Notes: generated by a model from the sequence alone, not told the origin. Shown: positions 8,775 to 19,200, counted from the stretch's first letter. The stretch is DNA of 64,000 bases from Allomuricauda sp. (GCA_017795045.1 CP051244.1:3535527-3599526), one strand, 5' to 3'. Numbers and translations: made by a program.

Positions 8775-9087
8775 AAAAAGTTTTTAGTATTCTTCAATCA
8801 AGTTTAAATGAGTTATTTATAAGGTCGGGAGAAATGTGGCATCAAGGCGACTCCAAATAATCCGAGTCACTAAAATATACAATTCACCCCACACATGGTC
8901 CGCCATAAAAGAATCCATTTAATAGATCTATTTGAATTGTTGACAATACCCAAAACCCGCATCATCTGCGCAATATTGATATCTTTTCCCTAAAATCATA
9001 TGCAATGACCATCAAAATCGCATCAAAATGCACGTATTCCATGTAAATAGTCCTGCAAATCCTTAGTTTAGCATTTTATTCCACACA
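8775..9087. other. Divergent intergenic region, DUF4434/DeoR
   Basis: These 313 bases separate two divergent starts and should hold promoters and operators for both. The only promoter-like match seen is TAGTTTAG near 9064-9071, one mismatch from TAnnTTTG and 16 bases before the DeoR ATG. No gene, strong hairpin or clear inverted repeat was found. Confidence 0.4.
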
Positions 9088-9834
9088 ATGAACAAGGACA
9101 AAAGACAAGACATCATTCTCAATCTGGTCAATTCCAAAAGAAAAGTGTATTCCAATGAATTGGCCATGGAGCTGAATGTTTCCGAAGACACCATACGAAG
9201 GGACTTGAACAGCCTTTCGGCCGAAGGTCTCATTAATAAGGTGCATGGCGGGGCCATCAGCAAGACCCAAAAATATTACAGCTACAATCACAACCTTATC
9301 ATCAACAACGACAAAAAGGAATCGATTGCCAAAAAGGCGGTGACCCTTATTGATGATGGTGCTTCCATGATCATAAGCGACGGCACAACCAACCTGACCA
9401 TGGCACGTTTTCTGCCCAACGATATCCGGGCCACCGTTTACACCTATTGTTTGCCCATTGCCATGGAATTGGCCAATCGCCCCAATATTGAACTTTTCTT
9501 TTTGGGCGGAAAAATCAACAAAAATTCCTTGGTCACCATTAGTTTGGACGTTATACAAAAAATCTCCAGACTCAAGGTCGATTACGCCTTTCTGGGAACA
9601 GGGAGTATCACCCCATCCGGCATTACCGAAGGTTCTTATGAGGTGGCCAGCATTAAACGGGAGTTTGTGGCCGCTTCGGACCAGACCATCTCCTTGGTCA
9701 CCTCGGACAAACTCGACCGAAAACAGAGTCATATTGTATGTGATATCGATGAAATCTCCACCCTGATCACCGATTTGGACCCTACGGACAAGAGGTTGGA
9801 CGAGTACCGGGCCACAGGCGTTACACTACTCTAG
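9088..9834 (+). CDS. DeoR/GlpR-family transcriptional regulator
   Basis: The 248-residue protein has the DeoR-type N-terminal helix-turn-helix (residues 1-57, with SNELAMELNVSEDTIRRDLNSL and the wing VHGGA). A DeoRC sensor domain follows, containing ISDGTTNLTMARFL, FLGGKINKNSL, FLGTGSITPSGIT and LVTSDKLDR. DeoR proteins are usually repressors relieved by a phosphorylated sugar. It is divergent from the DUF4434/porter pair and convergent with the GH9-deacetylase operon, so either or both may be its targets. The short hairpin just after the stop is too weak to call as a terminator. Confidence 0.88.
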   Translation: MNKDKRQDIILNLVNSKRKVYSNELAMELNVSEDTIRRDLNSLSAEGLINKVHGGAISKTQKYYSYNHNLIINNDKKESIAKKAVTLIDDGASMIISDGTTNLTMARFLPNDIRATVYTYCLPIAMELANRPNIELFFLGGKINKNSLVTISLDVIQKISRLKVDYAFLGTGSITPSGITEGSYEVASIKREFVAASDQTISLVTSDKLDRKQSHIVCDIDEISTLITDLDPTDKRLDEYRATGVTLL

Positions 9835-9857
9835 AACCATAAAAACACTTTCCGTCG

Positions 9858-12362
9858 TCACGGATTCTTTTTATCCAATACCTCGGCCAAGGACACAAAA
9901 TCGTAGCCCTTACCGTTCAAGGCAATTATAAGCCCATCCAGCTTGGCATACAGTTTATCCGTGCGCTTGGGGTCCGTGCCCACATGCGTCAAAAGCAAGA
10001 AACCATTCAACCCCTCCTTTGCTTCATAAGCTAAAATGGATTCCATAATCTCATCACTGCTCCGGTAGTTTTTCATATCGGGAGTGGTGTAATCCGCATG
10101 GGAAATGGTCCCGGGCGTGTAATTGATCAAACTCAGGTCCAACTGGTTGGTCCATTGCGTAATTTCGCTACTGTTCCATTCGTAAGGGGGCAAGAAAAAG
10201 GGAGCATCCTCTTTTTGCACCCCATGTTGCGCCATGATTTTATAATTGTCCAACAAATCTTGCTGAAATTCTTCCTGACTTACCAACAGCTTCTTTTGCC
10301 TAGACCAGTCATTGTACAGCAAGTGCTTATCCGAATGTGCACCCAAGTAATGCCCTCCGTCCTTTAGTTTCTTGATCAAGCCGGCATACTTTGGATTTCG
10401 ATAAAAATTCCCTGTAAAAAAGAACGATCCCTTGATTTGATGTTTGTCCAACACCGTCAATATAGTGGGCAACCCATCGGCATATTGATCTCCGGTAAAT
10501 GTTAGGTTGATTTTCTTTTCGGAAGTGTTCCCACGTATCAAAGCTCCGCTATCATCATAGGTGAAATTCGCTTTTTGATGCCCAGTTTTTTGGCTTTTGG
10601 ATTCCATGGAAGATAAATAATATACCAAAGAGGCTGTCCCATCCATGGTGGGCTCGTTGGTGGAATAATCCCCAACATCATCATGATAGACTACCAAATC
10701 GGACTGAAACTCTGCATAACTATCATCCTCTTCCAACTTGATACCGATAAGGCTATTGAAAATGGAACCATACACAGGTCCATCCACCAACCCTCCATAG
10801 GTAGCATATCCCTCCAGCACGGTCAAGGATGAATGGGGTTTTACAGGCGAATCGGCGTGCTCTGGCAACCCAACGATCATACTTGTTCCCCATGGATTAC
10901 ACCCGAACAACCAATCCCTGAGCGCTGTTTCCATTTCCAAATAAGTGTCATCCCCGGTAAGTTCATGGTACATATGCGATTGTGTTACCGCGGCGGTGAC
11001 AAAGTTATTGGAACACCACACAAAGGGCGTTCCTATGAGGAAAGCATTGTCTTTTCCCCGTTGCCGAATGGCCTCCAGACCTTTTTTGTAGAGTGCGGCC
11101 ATATCCTTGGCCTTTTCTTTTTTTCCTGAAACACCTAGCTCAAAATGTCCAGCATTCAAAAAAGGGTAATATTGGTAATGCCGAACGGTATCCCTCCCCA
11201 TCCATGGGGAAACCTGTTCTTGATTGGCAAAATCCATCCCTTCCCTTTTATACTCATCATCCCCTGTAAGATTGTACAGGGCCCCGGCAGCCAGTTCCAT
11301 ATCATCATACCAGTTTTCCTCTTCATAAAAATAAGGACCCTTGCACGGTGCCGTCTGACTGACCCCTGGATTCTTTTTGCCATATTGATATGCATCCTCA
11401 GCCCGGGAAAGAAGATCCTCGGTATAATCTGGGTAGAATTCTTTCAATACCATCCCCCCCATGGCAAAAGAAGAGGCAAACTTGCCTGCCGTGGAAGCCA
11501 CCCCAGTGGAGCGGTTTTGGTATTTTTTAAGTCCTTGCTTTTCAGCAGAGGCCAAATAGACTGGCCTACCCTTTCTGTTCTCGTCGTAAACCACAGTGTC
11601 CTTGTTGGGCAAACGGTACCCAGCATGGTCCCTATCATCCGCAATTTGGTTGTAGTACTCTTCTGGGGAAGGGTTCATTTTTTTGAGCCAATCCATTCCA
11701 AACTTGGCTTCATCAATCACATCTGGGATGCCATTCTTACCTGGGAGTCCGTTGGCTTGGAACCTATCCTCGAACGCTTCCGGGTTTTCCCGATAGGCCA
11801 ACAACAATTGGTATACCGCATTGGCCGAAGTGGCCGTGTATTGCAGATAATCCGTAGCATCATGCCATCCGCCGGTGACATCAATACGCTCCCCTTCCCT
11901 TTTGGGATTATAGATGATATACCCATCATCCAAATGACAGGAATCCGTTAAAAATGGATTGTATCCGCAGCGCTGTTGCCGCATATACTTTAAAAGAAAA
12001 TCCGCCGTGTTGTCATAAACATCGGCATTGATATCAAACTCTAGGGAGGTAATGCCATTGGCCTGAACAAAATACTTTCCAGTTCCCTCAAAGTCACTAA
12101 AATCCAATCGATAGGAAGACTCAAAAGGGCCGTAAGCACCCTTGGGCGTCACTTTTTTGGATGAATACACCTGTTTTCCCGTAACCGCATCCACCAAGGA
12201 AAATGATGTTACGTCCATATTTGCTTTGGACCCCAATACCGCCACTTTTACGGATTGGGGCAAATACCCCAAATTATTTATCCGTATCCAAGATTTTTCC
12301 TCTTGGGCACTACCCAAGGTCAAGCAAAAAAGAAAAAGAACCAACAGCAGCCTGTTTTTCAT
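9858..12362 (-). CDS. Secreted GH9 glycosidase fused to a NodB-type polysaccharide deacetylase
   Basis: From the chosen ATG the protein has 834 residues and a type I signal peptide (about 1-20, ending LGSAQ); an earlier in-frame ATG at 12407 would put 15 extra residues before the signal. It has a cellulase-type N-terminal Ig-like domain, then a GH9 (alpha/alpha)6 barrel with GGWHDATDY supplying the two aspartates and TNEPTMDG supplying the acid glutamate, then a C-terminal NodB domain (about 610-834). In the NodB part the usual TFDDG is replaced by TFTGDQYADG, the metal histidines are in AHSDKH, and FLLLTH is motif 5. GH9 includes exo-beta-glucosaminidases as well as cellulases. Fusion to a deacetylase favours an N-acetylated substrate such as chitooligosaccharides. 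It is the last gene of a five-gene operon. Confidence 0.87.
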   Translation of the reverse strand: MKNRLLLVLFLFCLTLGSAQEEKSWIRINNLGYLPQSVKVAVLGSKANMDVTSFSLVDAVTGKQVYSSKKVTPKGAYGPFESSYRLDFSDFEGTGKYFVQANGITSLEFDINADVYDNTADFLLKYMRQQRCGYNPFLTDSCHLDDGYIIYNPKREGERIDVTGGWHDATDYLQYTATSANAVYQLLLAYRENPEAFEDRFQANGLPGKNGIPDVIDEAKFGMDWLKKMNPSPEEYYNQIADDRDHAGYRLPNKDTVVYDENRKGRPVYLASAEKQGLKKYQNRSTGVASTAGKFASSFAMGGMVLKEFYPDYTEDLLSRAEDAYQYGKKNPGVSQTAPCKGPYFYEEENWYDDMELAAGALYNLTGDDEYKREGMDFANQEQVSPWMGRDTVRHYQYYPFLNAGHFELGVSGKKEKAKDMAALYKKGLEAIRQRGKDNAFLIGTPFVWCSNNFVTAAVTQSHMYHELTGDDTYLEMETALRDWLFGCNPWGTSMIVGLPEHADSPVKPHSSLTVLEGYATYGGLVDGPVYGSIFNSLIGIKLEEDDSYAEFQSDLVVYHDDVGDYSTNEPTMDGTASLVYYLSSMESKSQKTGHQKANFTYDDSGALIRGNTSEKKINLTFTGDQYADGLPTILTVLDKHQIKGSFFFTGNFYRNPKYAGLIKKLKDGGHYLGAHSDKHLLYNDWSRQKKLLVSQEEFQQDLLDNYKIMAQHGVQKEDAPFFLPPYEWNSSEITQWTNQLDLSLINYTPGTISHADYTTPDMKNYRSSDEIMESILAYEAKEGLNGFLLLTHVGTDPKRTDKLYAKLDGLIIALNGKGYDFVSLAEVLDKKNP

Positions 12363-12387
12363 ATCAAAAAGTAGTTTAACGATCCAA

Positions 12388-13029
12388 TCAATCCTTTTTA
12401 AGGTCATTGAAGTTGATCAAATCAAAATTATAATTCAAATAGTCCCTATGGATTCTCCCAATATGGTCAATATCCCATTGTCTATCCCTATTAAGACTGG
12501 AATAGCAACTGGGGTCATAGGTACCGGGGTGAAAGACCAACTCATAGGTCTTTCCCTTTTTCAGTCCCTTTAGCCAATCATCTATTTCCGAAAAATCCTC
12601 CACGGAACCATAAAAATATTTTTTGTCCGGCATCACCACTCCCCTAAAAGCCTTACCATGATTCCGGAACGGTAATCCTTTCTCGCGACAAAACTTTGCC
12701 ACAATGGAGTGGTACTTGGTGTGCAAATGCTCTTTGTGCACATCCAAATGGCTAGGAGCTATACCAAAAATATCGATGAATTTCTGGTATTGCCCCTCCA
12801 CTTGTTCCTTATGTTTGTCATACGTGAATTCAACATGCAGACCAACGCTGATATCACTGTATCCATTTAGATATTTTAGCTCCTTCACCGTTGCAGCCTG
12901 GCTATCCGAAATTCGGTTTACCATCACCGTTGTGGAAGTGATTTTCTTTTCCAACAGAAGTTGGATGATACTCCCATTGAAATGATCGCTCATTCCAAAA
13001 TCATCCGCGTTGATTATCAAGTACGCCAT
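12388..13029 (-). CDS. ChbG/YdjC-family carbohydrate deacetylase
   Basis: This 213-residue protein has no signal and is presumably cytoplasmic. Family motifs are clear: NADDFGMS at residues 7-14 with the metal aspartates, SVGLHVEF, LDVHKEHLHT with the metal histidines, and ELVFHPG toward the end. ChbG of E. coli removes one acetyl group from chitobiose or its phosphate. The length is slightly short for the family (about 240-290). It sits 25 bases before the GH9-NodB gene and nine bases after the SIS gene, so it is co-transcribed. A cytoplasmic deacetylase next to a periplasmic one suggests deacetylation at two stages of the same pathway. Confidence 0.85.
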   Translation of the reverse strand: MAYLIINADDFGMSDHFNGSIIQLLLEKKITSTTVMVNRISDSQAATVKELKYLNGYSDISVGLHVEFTYDKHKEQVEGQYQKFIDIFGIAPSHLDVHKEHLHTKYHSIVAKFCREKGLPFRNHGKAFRGVVMPDKKYFYGSVEDFSEIDDWLKGLKKGKTYELVFHPGTYDPSCYSSLNRDRQWDIDHIGRIHRDYLNYNFDLINFNDLKKD

Positions 13030-13038
13030 GTTTCAATC

Positions 13039-13800
13039 TTAAACCCCTGCAATCCTTCTCTTGTATTCACTCAACGCATCTGCCAACCGCTGCTTGGAGG
13101 TTGAATCCCCGGGGACATTGTGCGATGGATGGATATGGAGTTTGACCCCTCTGTCGGCCAATATTTCAGCCACTGTGGTAACGGTCATCCACACCGCCGT
13201 GATAAATGCCATAGTGGAAACGGGGCCCACTTTGTCCACATGGTTCTTCAACGGCACCGACGCATCTTCACCTGGCGCACAGGTATCTACCACCAAATCG
13301 GCAAGTTCAAACAATGTTTTTCCACAGGAATGTTTGGTGGTCTTGTCCTTGGCTTCGGCCGCGGAACCGAACACGATGACCTTCATGCCTTTTTCCCTGG
13401 CATCCAAAGCAATATCGATGTTTACGGCATTGACCCCGGTATGGGAGAACAGCCACATGGTATCTTCCTTGTCAAAGTTGTGCCCTTTCATGATCTCACG
13501 GCCATAGCCTTCCACCCGCTCCAAGAAGATGAATTGGTCCACCCCCATCTGCCCAACAATGTTGGTGAAAAAGGTAAGGGGTAGCTCCACAATGGGATGA
13601 AAGCCCACAAACCCACCAATTCTGGGATACATTTCCTCAATGGGCAGCGTGGCGTGGCCACACCCAAAGGTATGCACCCATTTCCCCTTTTCTATTGAAT
13701 CGGCCATGATCTCGGCCGCTTTTTGAATGTTCTCCATTTGGGTTTCCTCGATTTCGGACATTACATTCCTGGCATTGTTAAGCCACTGTTTTGCTAACAT
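13039..13800 (-). CDS. SIS-domain sugar isomerase-like protein (UPF0309 type)
   Basis: The 253-residue protein starts at the ATG 17 bases after the transporter stop; a reading frame 43 codons longer would overlap the transporter. It has one SIS fold: HTFGCGHATLPIEEMYPRIGG with the phosphosugar-binding glycine-rich turn, FSHTGVNAVNIDIALDAREKGMKVIVF, and a C-terminal helical part (HIHPSHNVPG). SIS domains bind phosphosugars in isomerases, deaminases and regulators. This branch resembles UPF0309 proteins of unproven activity. Between an ROK kinase/transporter and a deacetylase, it is a candidate for converting an amino-sugar phosphate, for example by deamination to fructose-6-phosphate, but this is inference. 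Confidence 0.8.
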   Translation of the reverse strand: MLAKQWLNNARNVMSEIEETQMENIQKAAEIMADSIEKGKWVHTFGCGHATLPIEEMYPRIGGFVGFHPIVELPLTFFTNIVGQMGVDQFIFLERVEGYGREIMKGHNFDKEDTMWLFSHTGVNAVNIDIALDAREKGMKVIVFGSAAEAKDKTTKHSCGKTLFELADLVVDTCAPGEDASVPLKNHVDKVGPVSTMAFITAVWMTVTTVAEILADRGVKLHIHPSHNVPGDSTSKQRLADALSEYKRRIAGV

Positions 13801-13817
13801 TACTGATATATTTAATA

Positions 13818-14987
13818 TTAAAATTGATTTAATTTTCTTCGCAATCCGAGTATAAGTCCACCCATGACCAATACCAGTAGCATCAGAAGCACCGGATAAA
13901 ACCCTATGCCGAAGTATTGGGAAACCCACCCCATAAGATGGTTGCTCAATACATTTCCGATCAACGCTATGGTAATGACCAGACTAAAGGCGGTACCCGT
14001 TAATTCTTTGTACATTTTTCCTACGTAGCCCAACACCACCGGAAAACCAGCTGCAAGACCAAATCCGAAGCCCACAAGGCCAATCAAGGAAAGTAAATGG
14101 GTTTGAAAAATCCAGATGACGGATGCACTTGCCATAAGAACGCAGACACTTAAAAGCAATACTGTATATGGGTTCATCACCCGTAATATTTTCCCCAACA
14201 GCAATCGGGCAACACAAAGTCCGGCCACAAAAAGGGACAGGGTAAACAAAGCATCCGTTGCCTCAAACTGTCTTTCGGATTCCAAAAATGTTGTGGTCCA
14301 ATTATTGGCTATCCCTTCCAGTCCACTTTGAAAAAACAAGACAAAGCCCAATAGCAACAGAATAGGATCCTTCAACATTCCAAAACCTTGGGCAATAGGA
14401 AACCCTTGGGCATTTTTTGGTTTAGGAAAAGCGGTTATGACAAAAAGAATCACGGGCAATAACATCCCCATACCCATCCAAAAAATGAGCACATCCAGTT
14501 CCAAATATTTTTGCAGAAAGCCCACCATGGCAGGAACACCCAAAGCACCCACACCGTAGAAGACGCCCAACAGGCTTAAATTTGCACTGTGCTTGTCCTT
14601 GCTGATATCGGAAACCAAGGCATTGGTGGCACCGTTCAAAATTCCACCTCCCAGTCCGATCACAACAATGGCCCAATTCAAATGATTAGACTGAGCCGCA
14701 ATACCAAGGCCTTCAAATCCAAAAAATGAAAGTAGCCCTCCAATAATCAATATAAACTTGTACCCAAACCGATCTACCAAGGGACCAAAGACCATGGACC
14801 CCAGCAATATACCAAAGGGCAACAAAGACAGGGTAGCCCCTGTTTCTAGCTTGCTGAGATAGATTCTTTTTGAAATGGAAGGCAACAATGACCCCAAGGA
14901 AATCATCACGACCCCAAACAGCAACATGCCCAGACATGCTGCCACAAAAACCACTTTGTAATTGTATTTTGAGCCTTCCATTACCAC
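13818..14987 (-). CDS. MFS transporter (probable sugar/amino-sugar uptake)
   Basis: This 389-residue inner-membrane protein has about 12 hydrophobic segments and the MFS loop motif GPLVDRFGYKFILIIGG after helix 2. The first half ends in a glycine-rich helix (GLGGGILNGATNALVSDI) reminiscent of FucP/NagP-like sugar permeases of Bacteroidota. The start ATG lies two bases after the ROK kinase stop, so the two genes are translationally adjacent. It is a different subfamily from the sugar porter at 6171-7583. The likely cargo is the monosaccharide or disaccharide released by the GH9-NodB enzyme. Confidence 0.83.
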   Translation of the reverse strand: MVMEGSKYNYKVVFVAACLGMLLFGVVMISLGSLLPSISKRIYLSKLETGATLSLLPFGILLGSMVFGPLVDRFGYKFILIIGGLLSFFGFEGLGIAAQSNHLNWAIVVIGLGGGILNGATNALVSDISKDKHSANLSLLGVFYGVGALGVPAMVGFLQKYLELDVLIFWMGMGMLLPVILFVITAFPKPKNAQGFPIAQGFGMLKDPILLLLGFVLFFQSGLEGIANNWTTTFLESERQFEATDALFTLSLFVAGLCVARLLLGKILRVMNPYTVLLLSVCVLMASASVIWIFQTHLLSLIGLVGFGFGLAAGFPVVLGYVGKMYKELTGTAFSLVITIALIGNVLSNHLMGWVSQYFGIGFYPVLLMLLVLVMGGLILGLRRKLNQF

Positions 14988-14989
14988 AA

Positions 14990-15970
14990 TTAAACTTTAT
15001 TCTTCAATGACTTAAGTGCCAAATAGCCCGCTCCCACCAGTCCTGCATCACCTTCCAAGGTAGAAGCCTCTATGGACACTTTGCCAAAACTGATGGGTTG
15101 GGCCCATTGTTCGGACACCGATACGATCTTATCCATAAATTGGGAAGCGGGACCAAAAACACCTCCTCCAAAAATGATTTTCTCCGGGTTGAATGTGCTT
15201 ATCAAATTGGCCGTAAAGACACCCCAATAGGCAATGGCCGTTTCCAAAGCAGAAACTGCAATCGGGTCATTTGCCTGATAAGCTTTGAATACATCTTCTG
15301 CGGAAAGGGCCTTTTTGGGGATTCTTCGCAGACTGCTCTCAACCCCAGGGGATTCTTCGAGAAGTTTGGCGGCATGACTCGAAATTCCACTTCCCGACGC
15401 ATATTGTTCCAAATTCCCTCTTTGACGGTCGGTGGAAGAGAGCGCTACGTCCATTCCCATCCATCCAATGGAACCAGCAATTCCATGGGCACCGTTCAAG
15501 ACCATACCATTGGCCCAGATACCAACGCCTATCCCCGTACCCACAGTAACAAACAACGCATGTCTACAACCTTTGGCCTTTCCTTTCCAAACTTCAGCAA
15601 GAATGGAACAGGAACGGTCATTGTCGATAGCCACCGGTATTCTGGCAGCACTCATACCTTGTTCAATGACTTCCTTCAATCTAAATTCTTCCCATCCGGG
15701 AATATTTGGAGCCCAAACCGTGTTGTCTATTTCGTTGTATATTCCGGGAACACAAATTCCAATAGCGGTCACCTGCAATCCTTCCTCCTTTGCAATTCGC
15801 AAAAGCCCATTTATCAAATCCACGATCAAGACCCCAACAGCCTCACCCGTTCTTCCCTCAAGCTTCTTTACTCTTTTGGTCAATAGAGCACCCTCAAGCC
15901 GGAAAAGCCCTCCAGCCGCTTTGGTCCCCCCTAGATCAATGCCGATCACCACCTTCTTATCGTCCTCCAT
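14990..15970 (-). CDS. ROK-family sugar kinase lacking the zinc motif
   Basis: The 326-residue protein begins MEDDKKVVIGIDLGGTK, giving the ATP-binding phosphate-1 motif at residues 9-15; a longer frame starting at 16018 adds 16 unlikely residues. IDNDRSCSILAEVWKG carries the catalytic aspartate, and VTVGTGIGVGIW and FNPEKIIFGGGVF are conserved. ROK kinases normally have a GHxxV histidine and a CxCGxxGCxE zinc cluster; here the segment reads GSIGWMGMD ... RQRGNLEQYASG, with no cysteines or zinc histidine. The catalytic core is intact, so it is probably active. It is the first gene of the five-gene operon and probably phosphorylates the imported (amino)sugar. Confidence 0.85.
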   Translation of the reverse strand: MEDDKKVVIGIDLGGTKAAGGLFRLEGALLTKRVKKLEGRTGEAVGVLIVDLINGLLRIAKEEGLQVTAIGICVPGIYNEIDNTVWAPNIPGWEEFRLKEVIEQGMSAARIPVAIDNDRSCSILAEVWKGKAKGCRHALFVTVGTGIGVGIWANGMVLNGAHGIAGSIGWMGMDVALSSTDRQRGNLEQYASGSGISSHAAKLLEESPGVESSLRRIPKKALSAEDVFKAYQANDPIAVSALETAIAYWGVFTANLISTFNPEKIIFGGGVFGPASQFMDKIVSVSEQWAQPISFGKVSIEASTLEGDAGLVGAGYLALKSLKNKV

Positions 15971-16221
15971 ACCTCTTGATTTCTTTAACAACGTGCACAA
16001 TTTAAGCAAAAAATACATTCAATGTACTTTTGTAATTCATTTTATGCTGTTTTTGTGCATTTTTATTTTCTTTTAAATTCAATAACTGCATTAAACGCGC
16101 ATATTTAGTCAATGGATTTATATAAAGTCCTTTGCACTAAAAATGTTCTTGTGGCCTATACCTCCCCGGCACCATCCTTTTTAGTTATCTTAGTTCGCAC
16201 GACCCATCTAAACAGACCTTT

Positions 16222-19200
16222 ATGAGAATCCTATTCCTGTTGTTATCCTATTTCTGTCTACAGACCACCACTTCGTGGTCCCAAGTAGATTCAACGCTTT
16301 TTGAAAATCTTACATTTCGGTTTATAGGGCCCGAAGGCAATAGGGCCATTGCCATAGCAGGGGTGCCGGGCGACCCCATGGTCAATTATATTGGTGCAGC
16401 ATCAGGTGGCCTTTGGAAAACCATGGATGGAGGCATCAACTGGAATCCTATTTTTGACGGTCAAGAGGTTTCCTCCATTGGATCGGTGGCTTTGGCTCCA
16501 TCAAACCCCAACATCGTATGGGTAGGAACGGGCGAGACTTTTGTCATCCGTCCAGCCCACGCCATGGGTGATGGCATCTACAAGTCTGAAGATGCAGGAA
16601 AAAACTGGAAAAGAATGGGTCTTGAAAAAACTGGACGTATCGGGAGGGTAATCGTTCACCCCACTAATCCGGACATTGTCTATGCCGCTGCACTGGGCCA
16701 TACTTATGGCCCCCAACAGGAACGTGGGGTTTACAAAACCACTGATGGCGGAAAAACTTGGAAACAGATTTTGTTCATCGATGAGCATACAGGAGCGGCA
16801 GAACTGGCCATCGACCCAAAAAATCCAGACCGACTGCTCGTAGGCATGTGGTCGATTCACATCAATACCTGGGGTCTGAACAGTGGTGGACCGGGAGGCG
16901 GTGTGTACCGCACCACCGATGGCGGCAATTCTTGGGAAGCGCTATCCAAATACGGCTTGCCCGGAGGAAAAGACCAACCCGTTGGGAAAACAGCCGTGGC
17001 CATTGCCCCTTCCCAACCTGATGTAGTCTATGCCCTTTTTGAAATTGACAGCCCGGCCCTATATCGTTCCGAGGACTTTGGTAATACATGGACCCTTCAA
17101 ACCCGAAACCATGATATTGCCGAAAGGGCACCGTACTACACCCGTATGGCCGTTTCCCCGGCAGACCCGGACGAAATCTATTTTGCCAGTGTAAAATTCA
17201 GCACCTCAACAGATGCCGGAAAAACCATATCCGGAGGATATGCCGCAGGCGGGGACAATCACGATATTTGGCTGGACCCCACCAATGCAGACCGTATGAT
17301 GGTCGCCCATGACGGTTGCGCGAGCATCACCCTAAACCACGGGGTAAGCTTTCAGCGAATCGTCCTGCCCATTGCCCAAATGTACCACGCCGCGGTTGAT
17401 GACAAAATCCCGTATAATGTATATGGAAACCGTCAGGATGGGTATTCGTACAAAGGGCCCAGCAACAGTCTTCAAGGTTATATTCCCCTAGGTCTCTGGG
17501 AAGGTGTGGGAGGTTGTGAAAGTGGATTTGCCCAACCTGACCCCTTTGACAATGATATAGTTTGGTCCGGTTGCTATGATGGTGGACTTCAACGCTACAA
17601 TGCCCGAACCGGCCATGCTCGTGATGTGCGCGTTTGGCCCGAAGCCGGATATGGATGGGAACCTGGCAAATTAAAGTACCGATGGCATTGGAACTTTCCG
17701 TTGGCTTTTTCGCCCCATACCCCACATCGGGTGTATGTAGGGAGCCAGTTTGTGCATAAAAGTGATGATGACGGACAAAGTTGGCAGGTCATTAGTCCCG
17801 ATTTGACCTTAAACGACAAGACACACCAACAAAATTCAGGCGGGGTGGCCATTGATAACCTAATGACTTTTGATGGCGCCACGCTCTTTAGTATTGCAGA
17901 ATCCAAATTGGAACCGGGACACATCTGGACCGGAAGCAATGACGGGCAGGTACATTTAACCCAAAACGGAGGGGAAACTTGGACCAATGTAACCCAAAAC
18001 ATTCCAGACCTTCCCCAATGGGGGACCATTGCCAATATAGAGCCTTCCCGATTCAAGAAGGGAACGGCGTACATTTCCGTGGACCTTCACCAAATGGGCG
18101 ATTTTGACCCTTATGTGTACAAAACTTCGGATTATGGCGAAAGCTGGAAGCTGGTCAGCGGCACAGTGCCTAAATCCGTCCATAGTTTCGCCCATGTCAT
18201 CAAGGAAGACCCCAAAAGGGAGGGCATGCTCTATTTGGGTGTGGACAATGGTATCTATGTGAGCACCAATGATGGGCAAAGTTGGATGCGCCTGCGAAAC
18301 AATCTCCCCCCAGCACCGGTATATTGGTTGGAAATCCAGGAGCGGTTTGATGATTTGGTCGTGGGAACCTACGGAAGAGGGTATTACATTCTGGACAATA
18401 TTTCGCCTCTACGCGAATACGACATGAATGCCCAAGGCAAGGATGCCCATCTGTTCAGCATACGTCCCTCCTATCGGTTTCAGGAAAAACAGAGCATAAA
18501 GACCGACGGACCCAGTCTTAACTCCGGTACCAATCCTGCCTATGGGGCAGACATCAACTACTTCTTAAAAGACAGTACCGACCAAAAAGTGGAAATCCAG
18601 ATTCTTACCTCCAATGATGAAATCGTGCGCACACTCCAAGGAAAGAATGACGCCGGCATCCATAGGGTGATGTGGGACCTTAGATACGAACCCACTTACA
18701 AACCCAAATTGCAATCCACTCCCCCTGGCCGACCTTGGGTACAACTGAACGGTGAGGGTTGGCGTCCCTTGGTCACCTGGGACTTGGATTTGATGCGGGG
18801 ACAATACGGTCCCAGAGTGGTGCCAGATACCTATAAAGTAAAACTGATTGTTGGGGAAACAGAATATGTCCGGGAAGTGGAAGTCCTGAAAGACCCTTCC
18901 ACCGAAGGGACCCTGGAAGACATCAAAAAACAAGTGGCCTTCTCCCTAGAGCTTCGCGATGCCATAAACTTGGCGGTGACCATGATCAATGATATTGAAT
19001 CCATTCGGGCCGAACTGAATGAGATCATTCCACAGTTGCGAAACAAAAACGATAAGAAAAAGGCAGAACAGCTCCAATCCATGGCCGAAGCCATTGCTGC
19101 TTCCCTGTACGACATCCATTTAACCGGTGCCCGGGAAGATGCATTTCGGTCCCCGATGAAACTATACGGTCGTTTAAGTGCCCTTGCCAGCGATATCACC

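Noticed and set aside
9851-9864. Hairpin TCCGT/ACGGA after the DeoR gene as terminator
   Set aside because: The stem is only five base pairs and it overlaps the stop of the opposite gene; not strong enough to call.
11145-11951. Plus-strand 268-residue frame
   Set aside because: It is antisense to the GH9 domain, which has intact catalytic motifs, and its composition is typical of a shadow frame.
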